A stretch of DNA of 64,000 bases from Megamerina dolium (Eukaryota; Arthropoda; Insecta; Diptera; Megamerinidae), in assembly GCA_963854835.1 (NCBI GenBank), contig OY978528.1:55792822-55856821 (forward strand), written 5' to 3'. Shown piece by piece: positions 49,178 through 59,429 of the stretch (positions are counted from its first letter, which is position 1; each line of letters begins with the position of its first letter). The notes under the pieces were generated by a model that was not told where the DNA came from, did no database searches, and worked only from the letters and a program-made list of their open reading frames with translations. The translations under genes were made by a program, and so were the position numbers.

Positions 49178-50783
49178 AAAAAAATCTCCTTACAGTCGGC
49201 TGGGGCCGACCAAACTATACCCTGCATATGTAGATTTGTATATAAAAAGTTTACTCGAATATCCAACTTTTCTTTTATTTCCACTTTTATTTCCACAATT
49301 TTTGCATATACTACTAATTTACACCCGAAATATGGTTGACTTTGACGAAGTAAAAGGATTTTAAGATAATTCCGAGGCTTAGTATGGGAGCTATATAAAA
49401 AGTGGGCGTGGCTTACCACTTTCTAGTAAATCCAATTAATTTTTCAATGTTAATCCACACCTTAAATTTGGTGTCCTACGTTGAATAGTTTCTAAGTTAT
49501 GGTGGTTAACATTTTTGTTTAACTTCCTCAACTTTGTATGGGAGCCCCAATAAGAAGTGGGCGTGGTACGCAGATTTTTCGCCAGATTATTTCCGACTAC
49601 GATATTAATTTAAGTGTCAATTATGGTTATTGTAGACATAAGATTGCCTAAGTTACAGCTGTTTCAATTTAAAATTTGTATGGGGGCTACGATAAACACT
49701 GGGCGTGGTGCGCCCATTTTCTGTGAGCCTAGTTGCTCGTACAATACTAATCCATACCCTAAGTCTCGTTGTCCTAGGCTAAATGGTTTGTAAGCTATGG
49801 AGCTTAAAATTTTAGTTTAATTCACTCGACTTTGTATGGGAGACCCATGAAGGAGTGGGCGTGGCACACTGATTTTCTGCCAGATTTTTGCCGACTACGA
49901 TATTAATTTGAGTGTCAATTATGATTATTCTAGACAGAAGATTGTCGAAGTTACAGCTGTTTCAATTTAAAATTTGTATGGGGGCTACGATAAACACTGG
50001 GCGTGGTGCACCCATTTTCTGTGAGCCTAGTTGCTCGTACAATACTAATCCACACCTTAAATCTCGTTATTCTACGCTGAATAGTTTGCAAGTTATAACC
50101 GGTAACATTTTTTTTAATTTCCGCAACTTTGTATGGGAGACCCAAAAAGGAGTGGGCGTGGCACATTGATTTTCTGCCATATTATTTTCGACTACCGTGT
50201 TAATCTAAGTGTCAATTATGGTTATTCTAGACAGAAGATTGTAGAAGTTACAGCAGTTTCAATTTAAAAGAAGTACAGACACTTTGTATGGGAGCTACGC
50301 TAGAAAGTAGGCGTGCTCACCCACTTTTGGCGAGGTTATATAGTAGTATAATATAACTCTATGTGCAAAATATTGTTGTCCCAAGTGGTATATTATGTGA
50401 GTTATAGCAAGTTAAAGATTTTGAAAATTTCGAGGTTAGTCGCTTTGAATGCTTGGTGTGGGCGTGGTTATTGACCGATCATGCCCAATATCAATCCCCT
50501 CCGTACCCTTGGATCATAGATTACTTATGCCAAATTTCATCGAAATAGCTTAATATTTACTCAAGTTATCGTGCGAACCAGCCAGGTGACAGACAGACGG
50601 ACGGACGGACGGACGGACGGACGGACGGACGGACGGACGGACGGACGGACATCGTTAAATCGAAAATTAATCGACGCTGATCACGAATATATATCCATGT
50701 CTATATCTCCGGAGATTCCTTCAAGTGGACACAAACATCTGACCGAAATGAATATACCATGCATATTGCATTATGCAGGGTAT
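49178..50783 (-). mobile_element. Helentron-like non-autonomous element, copy B
   Basis: Minus-strand copy of the family. The 3' hairpin end is at the left (CAGTCGGC-TGGG-GCCGACC, 49192 on) and the 5' ATACCCTGCAT end at 50783. The array block reads (ACGG)n on plus, at about 50590-50651. Two 298-bp units are present (landmark CTGTGAGCCTAG at 49721 and 50019). T-rich flank on the 5' side; no target duplication seen. Confidence 0.8.
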
Positions 50784-50915
50784 AAAAATGTATTCCATAA
50801 ACTGCACAACATAAACGTACAGTGTGATGTAAACAGTTTAAATGAAAAATTTTGTAAAAAATTAATGAATTAAATGAATTGAATGAATTTTGATTTTCCT
50901 GATACTCGTAAAATA

Positions 50916-51739
50916 ACAGGCTGTTCAATAAGTCCGTAGGAAAGTATGAAAAAAAACAAAATTTTGACAAAACTCAATTTTGCCTTCTAGGGCGATACAA
51001 GTATAGCGATTTTCCAACATTTCGATACCACTTTTATAGTACGATTTCTCTTGCTCGTCAAAATAGGCATCAGTTTCAGTGATTACTGCATCATCGGACG
51101 TAAATTTCTTTCCAGAAAGCATTCCCTTGAGATCTGAATAAGGAAAAAGTCACTGGAGGGTAAAACTGGAGAATACGGTGGGTGGGGAAGTAATTCGAAG
51201 CCCAATTTATTCAATTTTGCCATCGTTTTCATCGATTTGTGACACGGTACATTGTCTGGGTTAAACGACACATTTTTCTTTTGCAAATGTAGCCATTTCT
51301 TTGCGATTTCAGCCTTCAATCGGTCCAAAGTCCATAGGATAGAGTCGATGAATATTATTCCATTCGCATCCCAAAATACTGACGCCATCACATTACCGGC
51401 CGACTGTTGCGTCTTTTCTCGCTTTGGATTCGATTCGTCGACTGCTGTCCACTCAGCTGACTGTCCATTGGACTGTGGTGTGTAATGGTGAAACCATGTT
51501 TCATCCATTGTCGCATATCGATGATAGAATTCGATTTTATTGCGGTTTAACAGCGCCAAACACTTCATTGAAGCATCGATTCGTTGTTGTTTTTGGACGA
51601 CTGTGGGCTCATGCGACACCCACTTTGCACAGAGCTTTCGCATAAACAAATGTTCGTGTAAAATGGTAAAAACACTACCATCACTACCATCACACTTTAC
51701 AATGTCGGCTAGCTCGTCCAGTTTCAATTTGCGATCGTT
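50916..51739 (-). mobile_element. mariner (irritans-like) running into an assembly gap
   Basis: After TA at 50914-50915 the sequence starts ACAGGCTGTTCAATAAGTCC, close to the terminal repeat type of irritans-group mariners. The transposase region fills 51000-51739, and the other end is hidden in the N run. Distinct subfamily from the other copies in the window. Confidence 0.8.
51083..51727 (-). pseudogene. irritans-type mariner transposase, partial
   Basis: A 214-codon open frame, cut upstream by the gap. It shows FMRKLCAKWV, ATMDETWFHH (first aspartate), GNVMASVFWDANGIIF, NPDNVPCH (second aspartate kept but the usual HQDN is changed) and PSSDFF (third aspartate). A deletion removes part of the region after FIDS. 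The C-terminal end is in another frame. Changed motifs imply an inactive copy. Confidence 0.8.
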
Positions 51740-51939
51740 NNNNNNNNNNNNNNNNNNNNNNNNNNNNNNNNNNNNNNNNNNNNNNNNNNNNNNNNNNNNN
51801 NNNNNNNNNNNNNNNNNNNNNNNNNNNNNNNNNNNNNNNNNNNNNNNNNNNNNNNNNNNNNNNNNNNNNNNNNNNNNNNNNNNNNNNNNNNNNNNNNNNN
51901 NNNNNNNNNNNNNNNNNNNNNNNNNNNNNNNNNNNNNNN
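51740..51939. other. assembly gap (200 N)
   Basis: Exactly 200 N, so the size is probably a placeholder. It removes the 5' part of the mariner at its left. Confidence 0.98.
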
Positions 51940-52389
51940 TTTTGTAATCTTGAAGACTATTTATGCTTTCAGTTTAGGAGACACCAGTTGGTCAAGTAAA
52001 TATTAATAATGATTTAATTATTAATTTTGATTGAATCAATTCTAAACTACTGCTCTAATGTTAAGCAACCATTATCAAATCTTAAGAACAAAATTCATTG
52101 ATCCTTTGTGGCCACTCCTAATTGGGTAAAAATGCAATTTTCATTATATATATCCAAAGAAGCCAATAAGAAAGATATATAATGGGTTGAGACATTGCAA
52201 ACATATTCATGCATATGCATGTATTCAATACGTATATAAGAATTCTAGCAGTTCGCTTTATTTCAACTTTTCAATTAATTTATCAATTTCATTTGCTTCT
52301 GGTACTTCCAGATGCATCAAATGGTCTTTAAGACCGATCGATTACCACCCTCACATTGACTCACAATGATATAATTAAAATATATATAA

Positions 52390-52509
52390 TTCAAATATGC
52401 AGTAATTTAATTTTCAATAATCTCCTAGAATTGCTTTTCAATTTCTCAATATTTATTTTATATTGTATTTGTATTTTTTATAATCATTATAATTGATATT
52501 AATCTTATC
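52390..52509 (+). repeat. 120-bp direct repeat, copy 1
   Basis: Identical by eye to 52837-52956, 447 bases downstream in the same orientation. Just before it, copy 1 has about 15 extra AT-rich bases relative to copy 2 after a shared ATGATATAATT. Confidence 0.9.
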
Positions 52510-52836
52510 ACTTCATTCATATCGCAACGTGCAATAAACATTAAAAAATGTAAATATGAATAAGAATACAATTAATTACAATTGTGATAAAGAAGTGTAC
52601 ACAAAAAATAACGCCCACACCTATTGTCTCACGTGAGTAAATTGTTTACTTCACCTGTGTTTGTTGTTGTTCTTGTGACTCTTATTTATTTAATTATATT
52701 TTGCATTTCAAAGTGTTTAACATAATTATCATATTTAACATTATTGTTGAAATTAATGCAGCAAAATCCAAAGATGGATACTTCATATAAATGCCACTAA
52801 CATTTTTTCCATCCTAATGCACGTCACATGATATAA

Positions 52837-52956
52837 TTCAAATATGCAGTAATTTAATTTTCAATAATCTCCTAGAATTGCTTTTCAATTTCTCAATATT
52901 TATTTTATATTGTATTTGTATTTTTTATAATCATTATAATTGATATTAATCTTATC
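52837..52956 (+). repeat. 120-bp direct repeat, copy 2
   Basis: See copy 1. It lies 56 bases before the poly(T) that marks the end of the jockey insertion. Confidence 0.9.
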
Positions 52957-53004
52957 TTCTTCACAAAAGTATGAGATACTCGTAGGTAGGTATATGAAAA
53001 ACAC

Positions 53005-53012
<8 letters not shown>

Positions 53013-53044
<32 letters not shown>

Positions 53045-54600
53045 GCTTTTTTATTGAATCTTTCTAAAATTACTTAGAAACTAACAATATGTAATCAAAT
53101 CTTACAAACTAAATAAAATTATGTGATATTCCCAACGTTCCATCACAATTTGTTGACTCACGAGGTATAGCAATTTCACAGCATATTCAGTGTGTCTTTT
53201 CTTTTTAATCGACGATGCCCCGTGCTCAGCAACAATTGCCTAGCAAGGGGATTCGGATGACTGTGTAATTTTTGAATGTAGCTTCTGCAAGACATTGCAA
53301 CTTCCTCAGAAATTGTGGGTACATTTAAATCTCGATGGATGTTAACGTTCCTCATATACCAAGGCGCCTTTACAATAATTCGCAGACACTTGGATTGTAT
53401 TCGCTGCAATTTTTCGATATTTGAGGGAGATGCGGTGCCCCAAAACTGAATACCATAAGTCCAGATTGGCTTCAGGATTGCTTTATATAATAGCACTTTG
53501 TATTCGAGATTCAACTTTGATCTTTTGTGTAACAGCCACCATAACTGATTAATTTTAAGCTTGATCTGAGTTTTCTTTGCCTCTATGTGATTTTTCCAGG
53601 TCAGCCTTCTGTCGAGGTGAATACCCAAGTACTTTGTTGAGGAACATTGTGGAACTGATTGGCCATTAATTTTAAGTGGGGGACATGTATCTGGCCTTAG
53701 CGTGAAGGTTACATGTACGCTCTTTGATTCATTGACTTTTATACGCCATTTTGCTAGCCAGATTTCGAGAGAATCGATATGAGTCTGCAGGAGTTTAGTA
53801 GCTTCTATGGGGTTAGAGCGAGAGCACAATATTGCCGTATCATCTGCAAAAGTCGATATAAATGTATGGTTATTGCTGGGCATATCTGTAGTGTATAAAA
53901 GATACAGTAAGGGGCCCAAAACGCTTCCTTGAGGAACGCCAGCGTGAATATCCAATGGATTTGTTGTGTAATCCTTGTGATGTACCAGAAATTGTCTTTT
54001 CGTGAGGTAGCTACTAAGCAATGAGGAGACATTTGCAGGCAGTAATAGTTTGAGTTTGTAAATAAGGCCGTCGTGCCATACTTTATCGAAAGCTTGAGTG
54101 ATATCAAGAAAGACAGCTGAGCAATACTTTTTTTCTTCAAAAGTGTTCCTTATCAGAGTTACAATGCGGTGGACTTGTTCTATTGTGCCGTGCTGTTTTC
54201 TAAATCCAAACTGATGTTGAGGAATCAGTTGGTTGAGATTAATAAATGGAGTTATATTCATGACAAGTAGCTTTTCGAATACTTTAGAAAGTAGAGGCAG
54301 GAGGCTGATAGGTCTGTACGATGCAACTTTTGTAGGGTCTTTCCCTGGTTTTGCTATCATAATAATTTTTGAAGTTTTCCAGCATTTGGGATAGTGTTTA
54401 ATACGAAGGATAGCATTGAAAATGTGCATGAGATGAATTACTGAAGCCGGAGGTAGCTCTTTTATCATTTTACCGGTAATTTTATCTGGACCAGGTGATT
54501 TTTTTGGGTTTAAATCTTTATAAATTGCTTTGAATATGTCCTTTTTTTTAATTTTGAGCGTTATTGAGCAAGGTTGAGAAGTTAATATTAAATTAAATGT
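53013..54600 (-). mobile_element. jockey-clade LINE, 5' truncated, with poly(A) tail
   Basis: On the minus strand the element ends in a 28-base A tail (T run 53013-53040) preceded by AATAAA (complement at 53050-53055). Almost the whole interior is one reverse transcriptase frame. The 5' break lies near 54560-54600, in front of the first RT motifs, so the endonuclease and first ORF are missing. I could not find a target duplication. Confidence 0.9.
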
Positions 54601-54660
54601 TTGAAATCGTGTCAAATTAAATAGTATAAAGCAGACAAGCACCCTATATGTTACACACAT
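53176..54660 (-). CDS. jockey-type reverse transcriptase, uninterrupted 494-codon frame
   Basis: An RNA-directed DNA polymerase that copies LINE RNA at a nicked target. The frame is open from an ATG at 54660 to a stop at 53176. The first ~40 codons may be flanking DNA rather than element. Visible motifs in order are LNPKKSPGPDKITGKMI, ASYRPISLL, FGFRKQHGT, AVFLDITQAFDKVWH (first catalytic aspartate), AGVPQGSVLGPLLY, TFADDTAIL (catalytic FADD), TKYLGIHLDRRLTWKNH and a thumb with IWTYGIQFWGTA, ending in RRLKRKDTL. No frameshift or stop, so it is a young or well-preserved copy. It lacks the endonuclease half and any promoter, so it should not move alone. Confidence 0.85.
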   Translation of the reverse strand: MCVTYRVLVCFILFNLTRFQTFNLILTSQPCSITLKIKKKDIFKAIYKDLNPKKSPGPDKITGKMIKELPPASVIHLMHIFNAILRIKHYPKCWKTSKIIMIAKPGKDPTKVASYRPISLLPLLSKVFEKLLVMNITPFINLNQLIPQHQFGFRKQHGTIEQVHRIVTLIRNTFEEKKYCSAVFLDITQAFDKVWHDGLIYKLKLLLPANVSSLLSSYLTKRQFLVHHKDYTTNPLDIHAGVPQGSVLGPLLYLLYTTDMPSNNHTFISTFADDTAILCSRSNPIEATKLLQTHIDSLEIWLAKWRIKVNESKSVHVTFTLRPDTCPPLKINGQSVPQCSSTKYLGIHLDRRLTWKNHIEAKKTQIKLKINQLWWLLHKRSKLNLEYKVLLYKAILKPIWTYGIQFWGTASPSNIEKLQRIQSKCLRIIVKAPWYMRNVNIHRDLNVPTISEEVAMSCRSYIQKLHSHPNPLARQLLLSTGHRRLKRKDTLNML

Positions 54661-56419
54661 TAGTAATAAATGTAAAATATTACAATTTTTGTTGAATAAT
54701 AATAAACGACTTGATAAGCATCACCATATTGTACTTCATTAAAATCTACTACTACTCATTTACCAGCAAAAATTTATTTACAATCCGAACATTTGCTCAC
54801 GCATCATGTGATCGCTTAATAACACAAAAGCACAAACATGATCAGTGGCTGTGAGACTATGAAGCATGCATGACTACCGTACGCTTAGGTGCATTGATTA
54901 TTATTATTCGTTTATTACTTAATGGTTAATGTTTTAAAGCTCATTTAGAGCACATCAAATCAGAAAAGACTCTCTTTCGGAAGATTTTTAGAGCATTTTC
55001 TGATAAATCAGTTTTGTAGAAAAAAATCGCCTTTTCTGAGGGTTTTCAAAATTTTTATAATTGTTTTATGTGCTCTTTATGAGCGTGAGCCCTCGGAAAA
55101 AGGAGTCAGAAAAAAGTTTTTCTAATTCTTATACTTTGCTGGGTTGTATCTATATCGATCAAATGTTGTCCCCTATAACTGAATAATGTGTAATATATAA
55201 AGTAGGGGGTGAGCTAAAAGTCCAAAAGACCACAACGTATTAATACATGGAAGCAAAATAATGGAATAACTAATAATTCCAATTGGATGGCTATCGACAA
55301 AAGCTCAGGAAACGTCGAATAAGATTTTTTAAAATGTCCGGTAAGTGTATAGTTGGTGCTACTCTTGGGTGGCTAATAAAGAGGATTATTAGTAGTATAC
55401 GTATCAAAAAAAGATAAGGAATTGGCACCAAAAGTACAAGAAGTGCTCCTGGTTGGTGTGAAAGACAACATAAATTAATTTCACTCGTATTGCAATAAAA
55501 GCATAATATAGCTTTTTTGACTTTTATTTGCCTTTATTTCAAAAGTGTTTTAGGTTTAGTACAATACTAAATATGGAAATAAAAAAAACGTTTCTTTGGA
55601 AAAGTAAATATTTTTTGTTTCATTTAAATAAGAAATTACAATATTAATCAAATATTTAAAAAATATGAAACTCGTCGATTAAACATATTTGAGAAGTTCC
55701 AGAACAAAACGCAAGTATTCCAGTTTTCAATTTTGCACGTTTGCTTTTACACCAAATTTTCGACTACATTTTCTTGACTGCTCATTTATAAAAACCTTAT
55801 CTCTTTGTGGTGGATAGGGGCTTGTGGGGAGCATAGTTTTAAGCCGATCTTAGTCATTTTCAGCAAATTGCGTTTTTTGTTAAGGCCGGATTTGGTTGAT
55901 TTCAATTTGGTTGTTTTTAAGATGTAAATAGTTAATCCAATGTGGGCAGTGTCACGCTTCTTTCCAAATATATTCCTATAACTCCGTTTTTATTTCCAAT
56001 ATGTCCTTAAATTAGTAAAAATTAAACCAGAAAATATTGCAATTCAAACGGTTTTTAAAATTTCCGTTATATGAGGAGTGTGCATATTTGTATACGGATT
56101 AATTTAATTTTAGTATTCATCAAGGAAATTTGTATACATAATTTGAAAATTGTAGATCTATTTTTACTATTTATGCCCAATTTTTGTATGAAACACTTGC
56201 ACATTTTTATATGTAAGCCAAGAATAGCAATTTCTAAATTATTATAAAAGCAAATTTCGCTGAATATTTCTAATATACTGCCCATCATTCGCCCTGTTTC
56301 GCTCTTCTTCTCTCAATCTCGCTCCTCTATCTTTTTTTAAGAATCACAAATGAATTTCGCATAACTGACAGTTTTATGAAATGAAAAATTTAAAGTAATT
56401 TGCAAATAATTCAAATAAT
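54661..56419. other. AT-rich spacer with one short inverted repeat
   Basis: Non-coding. The inverted repeat at 54939-55084 is listed separately. No family recognised in 55100-56400. Confidence 0.55.
54939..55084. repeat. 146-bp inverted-repeat element
   Basis: GCTCATTTAGAGCACAT at 54939-54955 is matched in inverse by ATGTGCTCTTTATGAGC at 55068-55084 (two mismatches of 17). Inner segments CAGAAAAG and CTTTTCTGAG also pair. Typical shape of a very small non-autonomous DNA element. Confidence 0.6.
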
Positions 56420-56422
56420 AAT

Positions 56423-57016
56423 TTTATTGAATTATATTTTGTTTTATTTCTTATTTTAAATATCCTTTAGCCTTATACAAGTATATGTAAATATACATTC
56501 AATCACTCAATCACACATACATATACTCGTAAATATAAATAATTATAAATAGCTAGCTATTCTCATACATTTACAAACCATAGCCATATGGCGTTTGTTC
56601 AACTCTAATATACTACAATCATGTTGGTATTAGGTAATATGAATTTGTTTCAATTTTTTTTTTTCTTTGCACACGTATATAAACGCACGCTGCGTAACAC
56701 CCTTGTCATTTAAAGATTACAAAAAAAAACATGCAAAGCCATTGTGACTGTCAACATCGCTGTCGTCGATGTTGTCGTCATCATCCTCTAATCATCACGG
56801 TTGCTTAAAAGTGCTGTTGGGTACGTGATATTTCTGTCGTCATCAACGTCGTTGTTGTTCGTGCTGGTATTGGTGCCGATGTACATATTAGCGTTGTATC
56901 AGCTACTGCCGCTCTAAGAGCTGTGAATAATGTAGAGTGTAGAGTTTTTATACAAGTGATATCTCATTTAGTGTACAAGTACCATCACATTAGGTGCGAC
57001 TACTAAATTCCAGTTC
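56423..57016 (-). other. probable 3' untranslated region of the host gene
   Basis: Follows the stop codon of the host frame on the minus strand. Candidate AATAAA poly(A) signals lie (as TTTATT on plus) at 56443-56448 and 56423-56428. The part at 56740-56910 has a GAC/AAC repeat-like composition, which may mean it is coding in a differently spliced form. Confidence 0.45.
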
Positions 57017-57286
57017 TCATATACAACTTGTATTCTCACGTATATCATTTTCAAATAGTTCATGACACAAACTACTGGTGACGACACCTCCTCCATTGCA
57101 ATCCACACCACTTGATGGCTCTTCAGATGGTGGTGTTGTTGATGACATATCCATAAGTGTAAAATTAGCCTCAGCTTCGATAACATCTGGATGCAATTGT
57201 TTGAAATTGTTACGTCGCCAGTAATAAATAAATTGGGCATTGCCAACAGCTGCAAAATTACCATCACAATTACTTCCAATATTATT
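57017..57286 (-). CDS. host gene, last coding segment (after the insertion)
   Basis: 89 codons plus a TGA at 57019-57017. The protein is rich in Ser, Thr, Asn and acidic residues, with no transmembrane segment, and ends in TSCI, which would fit a class I PDZ-binding C-terminus. Composition is balanced and quite unlike the AT-rich surroundings. It is in frame with 58586-58881 once the element between them is set aside. I do not recognise the protein. An alternative reading splices from C57040 over a 119-base intron (57039-56921) to another frame. Confidence 0.65.
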   Translation of the reverse strand, partial: NNIGSNCDGNFAAVGNAQFIYYWRRNNFKQLHPDVIEAEANFTLMDMSSTTPPSEEPSSGVDCNGGGVVTSSLCHELFENDIRENTSCI

Positions 57287-58585
57287 ATACCCTGCATAAT
57301 GCAATATGCATGGTATATTCATTTCGGTCAGATGTTTGTGTCCACTTGAAGGAATCTCCGGAGATATAGACATGGATATATATTCGTGATCAGCGTCGAT
57401 TAAATTTTCGATTTAACGATGTCCGTCCGTCCGTCCGTCCGTCCGTCCGTCCGTCCGTCCGTCTGTCTGTCACCTGGCTGGTTCGCACGATAACTTGAGT
57501 AAATATTGAGCTATTTCGATGAAATTTGGCATAAGTAATCTATGATTCAAGGGTACGGAGGGGATTGATATTGGGCATGATCGGTCAATAACCACGCCCA
57601 CACCAAGCATTCAAAGCGACTAACCTCGAAATTTTCAAAATTTTTAACTTGCTATAACTCACACAATATACCACTTGGGACAACAATATTTTGCACATAG
57701 AGTTATATTATACTACTATATAACCTCACCAAAAGTGGATGAGCCACGCCTACTTTCTAGCGTAGCTCCCATACAAAGTGTCTGTACTTCTTTTAAATTG
57801 AAACTGCTGTAACTTCTACAATCTTCTGTCTAGAATAACCATAATTGACACTTAGATTAATATCGTAGTCGGCAAAAATGTGGCAGAAACTCAATGTGCC
57901 ACGCCCACTCCTTTTTGGGTCTCCCATACAAAGTTGCGGAAATTAAAAAAAATGTTACCGGTTATAACTTGCAAACTATTCAGCGTAGAATAACGAGATT
58001 TAAGGTGTGGATTAGTATTGTACGAGCAACTAGGCTCACAGAAAATGGGCGCACCACGCCCAGTGTTTATCGTAGCCCCCATACAAATTTTAAATTGAAA
58101 CAGCTGTAACTTAGGCAATCTTATGTCTACAATAACCATAATTGACACTTAAATTAATATCGTAGTCGGAAATAATCTGGCGAAAAATCAGCGTACCACG
58201 CCCACTTCTTATTGGGGCTCCCATACAAAGTTGAGGAAATTAAACAAAAATGTTAACCACCATAACTTAGAAACTATTCAACTTAGGACACCAAATTTAA
58301 GGTGTGGATTAACATTGAAAAATTAATTGGATTTACTAGAAAGTGGTAAGCCACGCCCACTTTTTATATAGCTCCCATACTAAGCCTCGGAATTATCTTA
58401 AAATCCTTTTACTTCGTCAAAGTCAACCATATTTCGGGTGTAAATTAGTAGTATATGCAAAAATTGTTTCTCGAAAAGTGGAAATAAAAGAAAAGTTGGA
58501 TATTCGAGTAAACTTTTTATATATAAATCTACATATGCAGGGTATAGTTTGGTCGGCCCCAGCCGACTGTAAGGAGATTTTTTTT
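57287..58585 (+). mobile_element. Helentron-like non-autonomous element, copy C, inside a host exon
   Basis: The same family as copies A, B and D: it starts ATACCCTGCATAATGC, has (CCGT)n at 57421-57470, one 298-bp-type unit, ATATGCAGGGTAT and the terminal GTCGGC-CCCA-GCCGAC hairpin, ending TGTAAGGAGATTTTTTTT. The flanks join as ATT/ACT, with at most a three-base TTA overlap, so no normal target duplication. Removing it restores the host reading frame. Confidence 0.85.
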
Positions 58586-58881
58586 ACTTATATCGTCTGT
58601 ACTATTGTTACTAACACAACCATCATTATCGTATGCAATGACATTGTATATGGAATTATACCCATTCTTATTCAAGTTTGAGTAAACATTACCGTTACAA
58701 TAATACTGCGTATTTGCGTTGGAGTAATTGTTAGCAGAGCTTCTGAAGATATTGTTGCGTTTACGCATCGTTGAATTAGCATATGTGAAACGTAATGGAG
58801 ACTGTGCGTTCATGGGCAACAAGGCTGGTGTTGAATTTGCAAGAATAAGCGACAAATCATTTATTAACGCTGGAATTTCTC
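58586..58881 (-). CDS. host gene, coding exon interrupted by a transposon (first part)
   Basis: On the minus strand a textbook acceptor (a T-rich tract, then AATGCAG with AG at 58883-58882) opens a frame of 98 codons with two bases of a split codon, starting EIPALINDLSLILANS. It continues with an Asn-, Ser- and Tyr-rich stretch to DDIS at the insertion point. No stop or frameshift. The phase implies an upstream exon beyond the window or further right. As it stands the frame reads 19 codons into the transposon and stops at about 58529. Family not recognised; low complexity suggests a disordered, probably intracellular region. Confidence 0.7.
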
Positions 58882-58883
58882 CT

Positions 58884-59118
58884 GCATTGGAAAAAAACCA
58901 AAAACAAAGTAGAACAAAATATTATTAAGTTATTGTTGTTGTTGTTATTGTACATATGTCTGTGGCATAACATGATATTTTTTTAAATGATTATGTAGGC
59001 ATATGTTGTATATATGGATTCACATTTCAATGATATATTTTTACGAGTATCGTAGTTTGACATTTTGAATATAGCTCTAATATACAACCTAAATTTCCAA
59101 CTGAGTTTTTATTGTATT
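58884..59118 (-). other. probable intron of the host gene
   Basis: Upstream of the acceptor on the minus strand. AT-rich, with a GTT-repeat patch at 58931-58950. The SINE, mariner and Helentron-like copies that follow to the right of the exon may lie in the same intron. Confidence 0.5.
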
Positions 59119-59258
59119 CTCTGAACTCTGTGACAAAGCTCAAAAAAGGGATGTCGCAAGGGTTCTGCCGTTCGGAACCGTCTAAAATAAGTAGGTCCCT
59201 TCTAATACTGTCCAAAATTTAACACGCATAACAGTAATGGAAGAGAAGCTCGGCCATT
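59119..59258 (+). mobile_element. tRNA-derived SINE, 3' fragment
   Basis: Matches the last 140 or so bases of the SINE body (GTTCTGCCGTTCGGAACCG, AAATAAGTAGGTCCCTTCTA, GGAAGAGAAGCTCGGCCA) without the tRNA head. 5' truncated. Confidence 0.85.
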
Positions 59259-59429
59259 TTTTATACTACAATATTTGAGGATTAATTTCGCTGTTATTTG
59301 TATTTTCCAGACTGACACCTATCTAACCCATTGGCAGAAAAGTTCGTAGGATGATAGATATGATTTTTAGGAAGTTCCAATCTTTGACGATACCAATCAA
59401 AATTTCATACCAATTCCAGTTACAGTGGT

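Larger units (their letters stand above)
51940..53012. other. AT-rich spacer holding a duplicated 120-bp segment
   Basis: Non-coding, with two identical segments (52390-52509 and 52837-52956) described separately. Nothing else recognised. Confidence 0.6.

Noticed and set aside
57017..57373. Start of the host-like frame with a segment ...SGHKHLTEMNIPCILHY
   Set aside because: That N-terminal part is the complementary strand of the Helentron-like 5' end and recurs identically at 50571, 60098 and elsewhere; only the part from 57286 down is host sequence.
57891..58148. Repeated 71-85 codon frames (also at 42174, 49912, 60838)
   Set aside because: They come from the 298-bp unit of the dispersed repeat and shift or break between copies; no sign of selection for protein.
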